Shown one piece after another: positions 1 to 12,157 of a stretch of DNA of 64,000 nucleotides; position 1 is the stretch's first letter; the number at the start of each line of letters is the position of its first letter. The stretch covers positions 38,227,430 to 38,291,429 of the forward strand of contig NC_092094.1 in assembly GCF_045679555.1 (NCBI RefSeq), written 5' to 3'. The notes under the pieces are model-generated. The model did no database searches and was not told the origin of the DNA. It saw only the letters and a list, made by a program, of their open reading frames with translations. The translations under genes were made by a program, and so were the position numbers. This DNA is from Salvelinus alpinus (taxonomy: Eukaryota; Chordata; Actinopteri; Salmoniformes; Salmonidae).

Positions 1-154
1 CGTCGCTGCTGTGGAGATCCAGCAGATCCCAACTCCTGTCCCTGGGACCTCTCCTGTCGCTGAAGGGGCGGCCTCGCCATCTCTAGTCCTGAGAACTTCA
101 TTGAGACCTGCGGCCAAACCTCTGCCATCTGCCGTACTGAGACCATCATTTAAA
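1..154. other. Unassigned left-edge sequence
   Basis: GC-richer sequence before the LINE tail. A 61-codon plus-strand frame (11-196) runs through it into the LINE tail, but it is proline/serine-rich, has no recognisable domain and ends in repeat DNA. I see no supportable gene here. Confidence 0.3.
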
Positions 155-1318
155 AAATATATATATATTTCACCTTTATTTAACCAGGTAGGCTAGTTGA
201 GAACAAGTTCTCATTTACAACTGCGACCTGGCCAAGATAAAGCAAAGCAGTGTGACACAGACAACAACACAGAGTTACACATGGAATAACATGAAATAAA
301 AAATAAACAAGCCAATAACACAATAAACAAGTCAATGACACAGTAGAAAAAAAGAAAGTCTATATACAGTGTGTGCAAAAGGCATGAGAAGGTAGGCAAT
401 AAATAGGCCATAGTAGCGAAGAATTACAATTTAGCAGATTAACACTGGAGTGATAAATGAGCAGATGATGATGTGCAAGTAGAGATACTGGTGTGCAAAA
501 GAGCAGAAAAGTAAATAAAAACATGGGGATGAGGTAGGTAGATTGGGTGGGCTATTTACAGATGGACTATGTACAGCTGCAGCAATCGGTTAGCTGCTCA
601 GATAGCTGATGTTTAAAGTTGGTGAGGGAAATATAAGTCTCCAGCTTCAGCGATTTTTGCAATTTGTTCCAGTCACTGGCAGCAGAGAACTGGAAGGAAA
701 GGCGGCCAAATGAGGTGTTGGCTTTGGGATGATCCGTGAGATATACCTGCTGGAACGTGTGCTACGGGTGGGTGTTGTTATCGTGACCAGTGAACTGAGA
801 TAAGGCGGAGCTTTACCTAGCATAGACTTATAGATGACCTGGAGCCAGTGGGTCTGGCGACGAATATGTAGCGAGGGCCAGCCGACTAGAGCATACAGGT
901 CGCAGTGGTGGGTGGTATAAGGTGATTTGGTAACAAAACGGATGGTACTGTGATAGACTGCATCCAGTTTGCTGAGTAGAGTATTGGAAGCTATTTTGTA
1001 GATGACATCACCGAAGTCAAGGATCGGTAGGATAGTAGGTTTTACTAGGGTAAGTTTGGCGGCGTGAGTGAAGGAGGCTTTGTTGCGAAATAGAAAGCCG
1101 ATTCTAGATTTGATTTTGGATTGGAGATGTTTAATATGAGTCTGGAAGGAGAGTTTACAGTCTAGCCAGACACCTAGGTATTTATAGTTGTCCACATATT
1201 CTAGGTCAGAACCAGGGCGGTGTGGACAGGGCGGTGATGCTAGTCGGGCGGGCGGGTGCGGGCAGCGAACAGTTGAAAAGCATGCATTTGGTTTAACTAA
1301 AAATAAACACTTTTTCAC
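155..1318 (-). mobile_element. LINE 3' fragment: reverse transcriptase C-terminus plus 3' UTR
   Basis: Minus-strand frame 647-1318 encodes the end of a non-LTR retrotransposon reverse transcriptase. It reads YKYLGVWLDCKLSF near residue 45, then a conserved thumb-like region (FGDVIYKIAS, LYALVGWPSLHIRRQTHWL), and ends near residue 223. Downstream on the minus strand (about 640 to 155) lies a 3' UTR whose last 120 bp recur at 57238-57500, which identifies the 3' tail. The 5' side is truncated near 1200-1310, where the frame turns into GC-rich non-RT sequence. No catalytic YADD region is present, so the copy is dead. The clade is uncertain (jockey/Rex-like by general appearance). Confidence 0.8.
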
Positions 1319-2828
1319 ATTAACCTACAGTGTCGAGTAAAAAGTAGGTGGGTTATGTCTATCCATTACCCATTTATGCAAATTGCACATTAATAAATTG
1401 GAGACAGCTGTCGTGGAAAATTGTATAACAAATATAACACTTACAAGAACTTGTGAATTCAATATAGGCTTTTAAAACAAAATATCAGAAGCCGTGTCAG
1501 TCCGCGGAAAAGACCAACTTCCATAAGCACTGGCTCTGTTTTTATACACATACAGCATATGAGTCCATCCCACATGCAAATGAGGTTCCTTCCCTCAGTC
1601 CATCTGCCACCATTATCTTTTAGTTTAAGCTTCCTGCTTGTTCACGCCCAATAACGCCCATATCTGCTCTTGATTAGATTATAATGGTGGCAGGTCCCTT
1701 TCGTGTCCTAAAAATAATATATGTCCAGCTATCCTATGGGCCTATCTCTTTGGCCTTTGTATTTACGTTTTTAGCTTGGTGTGCTCTTTGGTATGTTGCC
1801 CTTATTAGGACTAGTAGACTGTGTGTTCCTCCAACATTAGTATGTCCAGCTTATCCTAGGCACTTATGGCCTTGGCCATTATACTTATGTTTGTTCCTCT
1901 CTATCTAATCTTTGGTATGCTGCCCTTTCCAGAATAGTATATGCACTTAAGTGTCACCTTCTCCTCTTGTGGTCTAATGTACACCTGCCTTTGCTCTATA
2001 GCATTATATCTGTCCCTATATGTACCATTTACTCCCACACAGCCTGTATGCCCTCCCACATATCTGTTTCATGTCTCAGGTTGCCCGCAAAAGCCAGCAT
2101 CGATAGAATGCAATAATTTACAAATATTTTGCCATATTCTAATAATTCTCATGTGCCAACGTATTTCCACAGTCCGTGCCATGGTGAAACTTGCACTCCT
2201 GTAGATTTGACATAATTGGATGGTGGAACTTGCTTCCAGCCAACCAGAAAAGCAAGTCGAAACAATTCAGCCATTTTTGATAGTCATAAGGATCCTGCAA
2301 AGAAACATTTTTATTGATGGAAAAATTGATTTATCAGGCAGTAGGCATTTAGAATGAAATGAGTGGCACTTCATAGCTAGGGATAAGTGTTGACATCATG
2401 TGCCCCGTGTACCTTCAAAATTATTCGGCAATCCTCATTTATTCGGAAAACCCAGATCCATCATTGTTTGTCGCAATAAAGAAAGTTAGACTAAAGAAAA
2501 ATCATCGCCTGTCAAATGGATAACAATGTCGATCTTTAGAAAATGTCTCATATCTGCCGTTTCCATTTTTTGTTGTTGCTGACATTGATTTTGTTGAATA
2601 AACCTGGGTCAATGGAAACCTGCCTATTCATAGATGACCTGCCTATTCATGATCAACCATTTATCAGCATGCAGTGCTTTTTTCTTCCAATAAAACAGAA
2701 GGTTGTCTCCCACAATGCTTTGGTTCCAACTTTAAGTTGCAGTTAGTGAGGAGGAACTGCAGAAATTTCCAGTCGACTGCAATCAAAAGTTATCACGATT
2801 GTAGTAAAGTCATGCAGTCGACATGTAG
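1319..2828. other. Intergenic DNA, no gene recognised
   Basis: AT-rich sequence with only short unrelated frames. The frames at 1684-1908 and 1941-2204 are hydrophobic by composition and have no domain. I recognise no transposon end or RNA gene here. Confidence 0.4.
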
Positions 2829-3225
2829 TTATAGGACACAGGGCGAGACCCAGATGCAGACACGGGAGGCAGATGGTTTGAGTCTCTGATATTTATTATA
2901 ACCCAAGGGGCAGGCAAGAGAATGGCCGTGGACAGGCAAAAGATCATAACAAGGTCAGAGTCCAGGAGGTACAGAGGCAGGCTCGAGGTCAGGGCAGGCA
3001 GTATGGTCAGGCAGGCAAGGGTCAAAACCAGGAGGACTAGCAAAAACAGAAAAGGAAAAAGCAGGAGCACGGAGTAACACGCTGGTTGACTGGACAAAAC
3101 AAGACGAACTGGCACAGACAGACAGAAAACACAGGTATAAATACCCAGGAGATAATGGGGAAAATGGGTGACACCTGGAGGGGGTGGAGACAAGCACAAG
3201 GACAGGTGAAACTCAGGGTGTGACA
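2829..3225 (-). mobile_element. Solo LTR-like element
   Basis: A 397-bp block flanked on both sides by GTAG (2825-2828 and 3226-3229), consistent with a 4-bp target-site duplication. Read on the minus strand it begins TGTCACACCCTGAG, and carries a TATA-like TATTTATA about 90 bp in (near 3135-3142), the layout of a retrotransposon LTR. No internal gag/pol sequence adjoins it, so it would be a solo LTR left by recombination. The far end does not show a clean CA, so the boundary may be off by a few bases. LTR assignment is inferred from structure and general resemblance to salmonid Gypsy LTRs. Confidence 0.55.
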
Positions 3226-3302
3226 GTAGTCCCAAGTCAACATACCAGTATTGGTGTAAACTAAAACTTTCTAAAGAAATGCTGGTATAAATAATACAAT
3301 AA

Positions 3303-3775
3303 TAAAAGTATGGGGCCTCCCGAGTGGTGCAGTGGTCTAAGGAACTGCATTACAGTGCTAGCTATGCCACTAGAAATCCTGGTTCGAGTCCAGTCTCTGT
3401 CGCAGCTGGCCGTGACCGGGAGAACCATGGGGCGGAGCGTCGTCCAGGTTAGGGAAGGGTTTGGCCCGGCAGGAATGTCCTTGTTCCATCGCGCTCTAGC
3501 GACTCTTGTGGCGGGCCGGGCGCATGCACACTGACATGGTTGCCAGGTGTATGGTGTTTCCTCTGACACATTAGTGTGGCTGGCTTCTGGGTTAAGCAGG
3601 CATTGTGTCAAGAAGCAGTGCAGCTTGGTTGGGTTGGGTTGTGTTTCGGAGGACGCACGGCTCTCGACCTTCACCTCTCCGGAGTCCGTACTGGAGTTGC
3701 AGCGATGAGACAAGACTGTAACAATCAATTGGATACCACGAAATTGGAGAAAAGGGTTAACAGAAAAAACTAATA
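3303..3775 (+). mobile_element. tRNA-derived SINE (salmonid SmaI/HpaI/FokI-like, long form)
   Basis: The head carries a split RNA polymerase III promoter: a degenerate A box (TGGTGCAGTGGT) and an exact B box (GGTTCGAGTCC, near 3381). The body is about 400 bp, with the GCTTGGTTGGGTTG and GGATACCACGAAATTGG motifs that recur at 17449-17879 and 18305-18788. It ends in an A-rich stretch. It is diverged by many substitutions, suggesting an old copy. Confidence 0.8.
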
Positions 3776-4769
3776 AAAGTAGGTAAAATTATATATATAT
3801 ATATTTTTTTTTACAAAGGTGGAAAAACGATTGTAAAAAAAAGAAAATAAAAAAAGGTACAATTATATTCCCAGTTTAGCGGGTCTTTGCAGGGGGACTA
3901 TTATTTTGAAATATAAAATATAATACCCTGCTGCTAGGAGAACGGTAATCCGCATTTCTCAAAACCTCTAAAATGGCTTTGGGATTTGTAGTTCTTCTGG
4001 TCATAAATCCATTCCAACACCATAGCCTCAGCTGGGTGAATTCAATACAACCATGGTGGTGTGCTTCAAGGGAACTGTCGTTTCGTCATAATAAGACGCA
4101 ACCACCGTGTCGAAAATACAGGTACGCGCACATATGCCAGATGACTGATTATGATTTAACGCTTGTGCAAGATCTATACTACCCTGCGCATGCTTATCTG
4201 TAGCATATCAGTGCTTAATTAGAGCCGGATCCTGTGGCAGCTCTCCGTTTTGGACTCTTTTGTTTCCGGAACCTGTTTGGCCGGATCCTGTACCTCTTGT
4301 GGCATGAAAAATAATTGTCACTTTTTGCAATGTAAAAATTCGAATAGAAGCGATCAATGTTCATTCGAGTTGCCTATTAGTTAATTCTCCTTGCCCCACA
4401 AAAAAAACGTATGTGAAAAAGTAGATTTTAAGCCGGGTCCTAATATTATAAGAGTTGATTTGGGTTGGGTCTGCCCGGGTTATTGGTTGGCAAAATATTG
4501 AAACTAACCTATGTATGAGACCATCGCTTGGCGCTGGCTGTGTGAGAAGCGCATCATTATGTCTCTCATACAGTGGCGACCAGTCATTCAAGGCAAGTGG
4601 CTAAGCCCCACACTTTTAAGTAAAAAAAAATATATATATACTTTTTTGGGGGGGGGGGGCTTGCATGTTTTGCTTGTTATTTTGGCATTAATACGTGTCA
4701 CATATCAGTTTGCAAACAATGTTAAGAAAATGTAATTGAGTTATTAATAAAGCCGCATACAAACATGGT
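3776..4769. other. AT-rich intergenic DNA
   Basis: Contains (TA)n and A/T homopolymer runs (3790-3860 and 4621-4640) and a G9-10 run near 4650. Short frames have no family resemblance. No gene or clear mobile element seen. Confidence 0.4.
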
Positions 4770-5280
4770 CTCTTTTTGTTTTCTTGAGTAAGGCAGCTCC
4801 AAAATGCAGGTGTTTCAGCCTAGCTCAGTGCTTTCTGTGGTGGTGGGGCTAGCCAGCAGAAACAGAGCGTTGCGCCTGATTGGCTCGGTTTTCTGTCATG
4901 ATTGACTCGGTTTTCTGTCACTCATGGGACAGTACGTCATCCCCAATTCTAAGGTTAGAGCTTGAAAATGTTTGCCCCTTGTGGTTCTGCCATAGAGTTA
5001 TATTAGAAGTGCCCATCCAAGAAGGCTCAAGGTCATTGGCCACAGATAGAATGACATCAAATCACATTATATCTACAGTAGCTTTGATTGGACTGATCAT
5101 GTCAACATCATACTTTCATACATTCAAAATCTTAGCTGGCAAGCGAGCAGTCGTCATCATTAATCAGGTCGACAATCAACTTCTTTTCAATCCTTGTCAT
5201 ATGAAGAGAAATTAGAGATAAGACGTCTTGGTGCTCACCGACCAAATTCAACAATGAGTGGTTTGGGAAGGTATCAGTGA
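4770..5280. repeat. Unclassified dispersed salmonid repeat (tentative)
   Basis: A block from the GTAAGGCAGCTCC-like start to about 5280. I recall this sequence type as recurrent in salmonid genomic DNA, but no second copy lies in this window to prove it. The plus frame at 4880-5215 (111 codons) has no recognisable domain and is probably not a gene. No terminal inverted repeat or coding motif was seen. Confidence 0.35.
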
Positions 5281-5477
5281 CTAACTGTGAGTTCAAGACA
5301 ACTGGGAACTCGAGTTTTCATTGTTTGTTTATATGTAAGAACGGCCCATGTTCTGAATTCTATCGCTATACATTTCAAAAGTGCTGAACAAATTGTTATA
5401 TTGACTACCTCCGTCATCTCTCGCTCATTAATGTTTTAATCGAAATTACGGATTGCCTCTTATCCGATTGTCGCCAC

Positions 5478-5784
5478 TGCTGACAACCGTATACCACGGG
5501 TATGACAAAACATCTATTTTTACTGCTCTAATTACGTTGGCAACCAGTTTATAATAGCAATAAGGCTCGAGGGGATGTGGTATGTGGCCAATATACCGCG
5601 GCTAAGGGCTGTTCTTATGCACAACGCAAAGCGGAGTGCCTGGATACAGCCCTTAGCCGTGGTATATTGGCCATATACTACAAACCCAGTGGTGCCTTAT
5701 TGCTATTATAAACTGGTTGCCAACGTAATTAGAGCAGTAAAAATAAATGGTTTGTCATACCCGTGGTATACGGCTGTCAGCCAA
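5478..5784. repeat. Large palindromic (foldback) element, about 300 bp
   Basis: The left arm (5478-5570: TGACAACCGTATACCACGGG, TTACGTTGGCAACCAG) is the inverted complement of the right arm (5695-5780). A second inner pair, TGGCCAATATACCGCGGCTA at 5585 against its complement near 5655-5674, surrounds a loop of about 34 nt. Almost the whole element can fold into one long cruciform or hairpin. This is the structure of an Angel-type foldback MITE. The 126-codon frame at 5575-5955 crosses it and is an artefact. Confidence 0.8.
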
Positions 5785-5977
5785 TCAGCATTCAGGCCTC
5801 GAACCCCTCAGTTTATAACAAGGAATAGCCTACAGTCAGGAACGCGATGCAAATCTGTCAGTGAAAAAACAGCACCCAGACAAAACAGGCCTTTCGCAAT
5901 ATTTCAAATACAATCGAGGGAAAACACCGGTTGGAAAGAAAATGGCTCCTGCTGAAAAGAGAAGACTCTATGCTGTA

Positions 5978-6215
5978 TGTAACCGATGTGAAATGGCTAG
6001 CTAGTCAGCGGGGTGCACACTAATAGCGTTTCAATCGGTGATGTCACTCGCTCTGAGACCTTGAAGTAGTTGTTCCCCTTGCTCTGCAAGGGCCGTGGCT
6101 TTTGTGGCACGATGGGTAACAATGCTTTGAGGATGACTGTTGTCGATGTGTGCAGAGGGTCCCTGGTTCGGGCCCAGGTAGGGGCGAGAAGAGGGACGGA
6201 AGCTAAACTGTTACA
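5978..6215 (+). repeat. tRNA-like repeat with short inverted ends
   Basis: Bounded by TGTAAC (5978-5983) and GTTACA (6210-6215). It holds a B-box-like GGTTCGGGCC at 6165-6174 after a TGGCTAGCTAG stretch. It looks like a short pol III-type or MITE-like salmonid repeat; the class is uncertain. It directly abuts the 3' end of the following LINE. Confidence 0.45.
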
Positions 6216-7025
6216 TTAGTGCCGTGACCCGATCATTAAGAGTATCTCTACCGCTCCTGCAGTCTCTAGAGAGTTGAAAACAGCAGGTCTGGGACAGGTA
6301 GCACGTCTGGTGAACAGGTCAGGGTTCCATAGCCGCAGGCAGAACAGTTGAAACTGGAGCAGCAGCACGGCCAGGTGGACTGGGGACAGCAAGGAGTCAT
6401 CATGCCAGGTAGTCAGTCCTAAGGCATGGTCCTAGGGCTCAGGTCCTCCGAGAGAGAGAGAGAGAGAGAGAATTAGAGAGAGCATACTTAAATTCACACA
6501 GGACACCGGATAAGACAGGAGAAGTACTCCAGATATAACAAACTGACCCTAGCCCCCCGACACATAAACTACTGCAGCATAAATACTGGAGGCTGAGACA
6601 GGAGGGGTCAGGAGACACTGTGGCCCCATCCGATGATACCCCCGGACAGGGCCAAACAGGAAGGATATAACCCCACCCACTTTGCCAAAGCACAGCCCCC
6701 ACACCACTAGAGGGATATCTTCAACCACCAACTTACCATCCTGAGACAAGGCCGAGTATAGCCCACAAAGATCTCCGCCACGGCACAACCCAAGGGGGGG
6801 CGCCAACCCAGACAGGAAGATCACGTCAGTGACTCAACCCACTCAAGTGACGCACCCCTCCTAGGGACGGCATGAAAGAGCACCAGTAAGCCAGTGACTC
6901 AGCCCCTGTAATAGGGTTAGAGGCAGAGAATCCCAGTGGAGAGAGGGGAACCGGCCAGGCAGAGATGGCAAGGGCGGTTCGTTGCTCCAGAGCCTTTCTG
7001 TTCACCTTCACACTCCTGGGCCAGA

Positions 7026-8245
7026 CTACACAGTCTTCAGTGAAGACTTAAAAGTTGAGACCGAGTCTGTGTCTCTCACATGGGTAGGCAGACCATTCCA
7101 TAAAAATGGAGATCTATAGGAGAAAGCCCTGCCTCCAGCTGTTTGCTTAGAAATTCTAGGGACAATTAGGAGGCCTGCGTCTTGTGACCGTAGCGTATGT
7201 GTAGGTATGTACGGCAGGACCAAATCGGAAAGATAGGTAGGAGCATGTAATGCTTTGTAGGTTAGCAGTAAAACCTTGAAATCAGCCCTTGCCTTAACAG
7301 GAAGCCAGTGTAGGGAGACTAGCACTGGAGTAATATGATCAAATTTTTGGGTTTTAGTCAGGATTCTAGCAGCCGTATTTAGCACTAACTGAAGTTTATT
7401 TAGTGCTTTATCCGGGTAGCCGGAAAGTAGAGCATTCCAGTAGTCTAACCTAGAAGTAACAAAAGCATGGATACATTTTTCTGCGTAATTTTTGGACAGA
7501 AAGTTTCTGATTTTTGCAATGTTACGTAGATGGAAAAAAGCTGTCCTTGAAACAGTCTTGATGTGTTCGGCAAAAGAGAGATCAGGGTCCAGAGTAACGC
7601 CGAGGTCCTTCACAGTTTTATTTGAGACGACTTTACAACCATCAAGATTAATTGTCAGATTCAACAGAAGATCTCTTTGTTTCTTGGGACCTAGAACAAG
7701 CATCTCTGTTTTGTCCGAGTTCAAAAGTAGAACGTTTTCAGCCATCCACTTCCTTATGTCTGAAACACAGGCTTCTAGCGAGGGCAATTTTGGGGCTTCA
7801 CCATGTTTCATTGAAATGTACAGCTGTGTGTCATCCGCATAGCAGTGAAAGTTAACATTATGTTTTCGAATGACATCCCCAAGAGGTAAAATATATAGTG
7901 AAAACAATAGTGGTCCTAAAACGGGACTTTGAGAAACACCGAAATGTACAGTTGATTTGTCAGAGAACAAACCATTCACAGAGACAAACTGATATCTTTC
8001 CGACAGATAAGATCTAAACCAGGCCAGAACTTGTCCGTGTAGACCAATTTGGGTTTCCAATCTCTCCAAAATAATGTGGTGATCGATGGTATCAAAGGCA
8101 GCACTAAGGTCTAGGAGCACGAGGACAGATGCAGAGCCTCGGTCTGACGCCATTAAAAGGTAATTTACCACCTTCACAAGTGCAGTCTCAGTGCTATGAT
8201 GGGGTCTAAAACCAAACTGAAGCATTTCGTATACATTGTCTTCAG
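7026..8245 (-). pseudogene. LINE reverse transcriptase core and C-terminus
   Basis: About 400 codons: [13 protein letters not shown] (RT block), [13 protein letters not shown] (catalytic Asp of block A), [13 protein letters not shown], and [13 protein letters not shown] (YADD active site), then the thumb and the C-terminal [21 protein letters not shown] typical of L2-like elements. This frame is itself open. It is separated from the upstream frame by a 1-nt shift near 8245, just beside an A/T homopolymer at about 8280 (plus-strand T run). Known role: target-primed reverse transcription. Confidence 0.85.
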
Positions 8246-9600
8246 GAAGGCAGTGAGTTGCTGCGCAACAGCTTTTAATTTTTTTTTTGAGAGGAATGGA
8301 AGATTCGATATAGGCCGATAGTTTTTTATATTTTCTGGGTCAAGGTTTGGCTTTTTCAAGAGAGGCTTTATTACTGGCACTTTTAGTGAGTTTAGTACAC
8401 ATCCGGTGGATAGAGAGCCGTTTATTATGTTCAACATAGGAGGGCCAAGCACAGGAAGCAGCTCTTTCAGTAGTTTAGTTGGAATAGGGTCCAGTATGCA
8501 GCTTGGAGGTTTAGAGGCCATGATTATTTTCATCATTGTGTCAAGAGATATAGTACTAAAACACTTAAGTGTCTCTCTTGATCCTAGGTCCTGGCAGAGT
8601 TGTACAGACTCAGGACAGCTGAGCTTTGGAGGAATACGCAGATTTAAAGAGGAGTCCGTAATTTGCTTTCTAATGATCATGATCTTTTCCTCAAAGAAGT
8701 TCATGAATTTATTACTGCTGAAGTGAAAGCCATCCTCACTTGGGGAATGCTGCTTTTTAGTTAGCTTTGCGACAGTATCAAAAAGAAATGTCGGATTGTT
8801 CTTATTTTCCTCAATTAAGTTGGAAAAATAGGATGACCGAGCAGCAGTGAGGGCTCTTTGATACTGCACGTTACTGTCTTTCCAAGCTAGTCGGAAGACT
8901 TCCAGTTTGGTGTGGCGCCATTTCCGTTCCAATTTTCTGGAAGCTTGCTTCAGAGCTCGGTTATTTTCTGTATACCAGGGAGCTAGTTTCTTATGACAAA
9001 TGTTTTTAGTTTTTAGGGGTGCAACTGCATCTAGGGTATTGCGCAAGGTTAAATTGAGTTCCTCAGTTAGGTGGTTAACTGATTTTTGTCCTCTGACGTC
9101 CTTGGGTAGGCAGAGGGAGTCTGGAAGGGCATCAAGGAATCTTTGTGTTGTCTGAGAATTTATAGCACGACTTTTGATGCTCCTTGGTTGGGGTCTGAGC
9201 AGATTATTTGTTGCGATTGCAAACATAATAAAATGGTGGTCCGATAGTCCAGGATTATGAGGAAAAACATTAAGATCTACAACATTTATTCCATGTGACA
9301 AAACTAGGTCCAGAGTATGACTGTGGCAGTGAGTAGGTCCAGAGACATGTTGGACAAAACCCACTGAGTTGATGATGTCTCCAAAAGCCATTTGGAGTGG
9401 GTCTGTGGACTTTTCCATGTGAATATTAAAATCACCAAAAATTAGAATATTATCTGCTATGACTGCAAGGTCCGATAGGAATTCAGGGAACTCAGTGAGG
9501 AACGCTGTATATGGCCCAGGAGGCCTGTAAACAGTAGCTATAAAAAGTGATTGAGTAGGCTGCATAGATTTCATGACTAGAAGCTCAAAATACGTATATA

Positions 9601-11195
<1,595 letters not shown>

Positions 11196-11674
11196 TATAT
11201 ATATTTTTTTGTAAATTGAAATTTGCTATCGTAAATGTTAGCAACACCTCCGCCTTTGCGGGATGCACGGGGGATATGGTCACTAGTGTAACCAGGAGGT
11301 GAGGCCTCATTTAACACAGTAAATTCATCAGGCTTAAGCCATGTTTCAGTCAGGCCAATCACATCAAGATTATGATCAGTGATTAGTTCATTGACTATAA
11401 CTGCCTTTGAAGTGAGGGATCTAACATTAAGTAGCCCTATTTTGAGATGTGAGGTATCACGATCTCTTTCAATAATGGCAGGAATGGAGGAGGTCTTTAT
11501 CCTAGTGAGATTGCTAAGGCGAACACCGCCATGTTTAGTTTTGCCCAACCTAGGTCGAGGCACAGACACGGTCTCAATGGGGATAGCTGAGCTGACTACA
11601 CTGACTGTGCTAGTGGCAGACTCCACTAATCTGGCAGGCTGGCTAACAGCCTGCTGCCTGGCCTGCACCCTATT

Positions 11675-12157
11675 TCATTGTGGAGCTAGGGGAGTTAGAG
11701 CCCTGTCTATGTTGGTAGATAAGATGAGAGCACCCCTCCAGCTAGGATGGAGTCCGTCACTCCTCAGCAGGCCAGGCTTGGTCCTGTTTGTGGGTGAGTC
11801 CCAGAAAGAGGGCCAATTATCTACAAATTCTATCTTTTGGGAGGGGCAGAAAACAGTTTTCAACCAGCGATTGAGTTGTGAGACTCTGCTGTAGAGCTCA
11901 TCACTCCCCCTAACTGGGAGGGGGCCAGAGACAATTACTCGATGCCGACACATCTTTCTAGCTGATTTACACGCTGAAGCTATGTTGCGCTTGGTGACCT
12001 CTGACTGTTTCATCCTAACATCGTTGGTGCCGACGTGGATAACAATATCTCTATACTCTCTACACTCGCCAGTTTTAGCTTTAGCCAGCACCATCTTCAG
12101 ATTAGCCTTAACGTCGGTAGCCCTGCCCCCTGGTAAACAGTGTATGATCGCTGGATG
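11675..12157 (-). pseudogene. LINE ORF1 fragment, SGNH/GDSL esterase-like domain
   Basis: The frame reads ...GGRATDVKANLKMVLAKAK, then VIHVGTNDV (GTND block, near residue 25 of the ATG-initiated frame) and DGLHPSWRGA near its end. GTND and D-x-x-H are conserved blocks of SGNH hydrolases, a domain known in ORF1 proteins of CR1/L2-clade LINEs. The N-terminal GDS nucleophile block is missing because the frame runs into the junction with the hAT at 12157. A TGA stop separates it from the endonuclease frame that follows. Function would be in retrotransposition (RNP or membrane association), inferred from the family. Confidence 0.75.

Noticed and set aside
2810-3235. 141-codon minus frame, leucine/proline rich
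   Set aside because: Lies within the LTR-like element; overlapping frames on the same strand of similar length show it is compositional.
4880-5215. 111-codon plus frame
   Set aside because: Within a dispersed repeat, no recognisable domain, no splice context.
5575-5955. 126-codon plus-strand frame
   Set aside because: Runs through the palindromic repeat; no domain or coding bias.
8220-8260. Programmed frameshift in the LINE RT
   Set aside because: A one-base shift near 8245 without a slippery heptamer in the correct place; simple decay is more likely.
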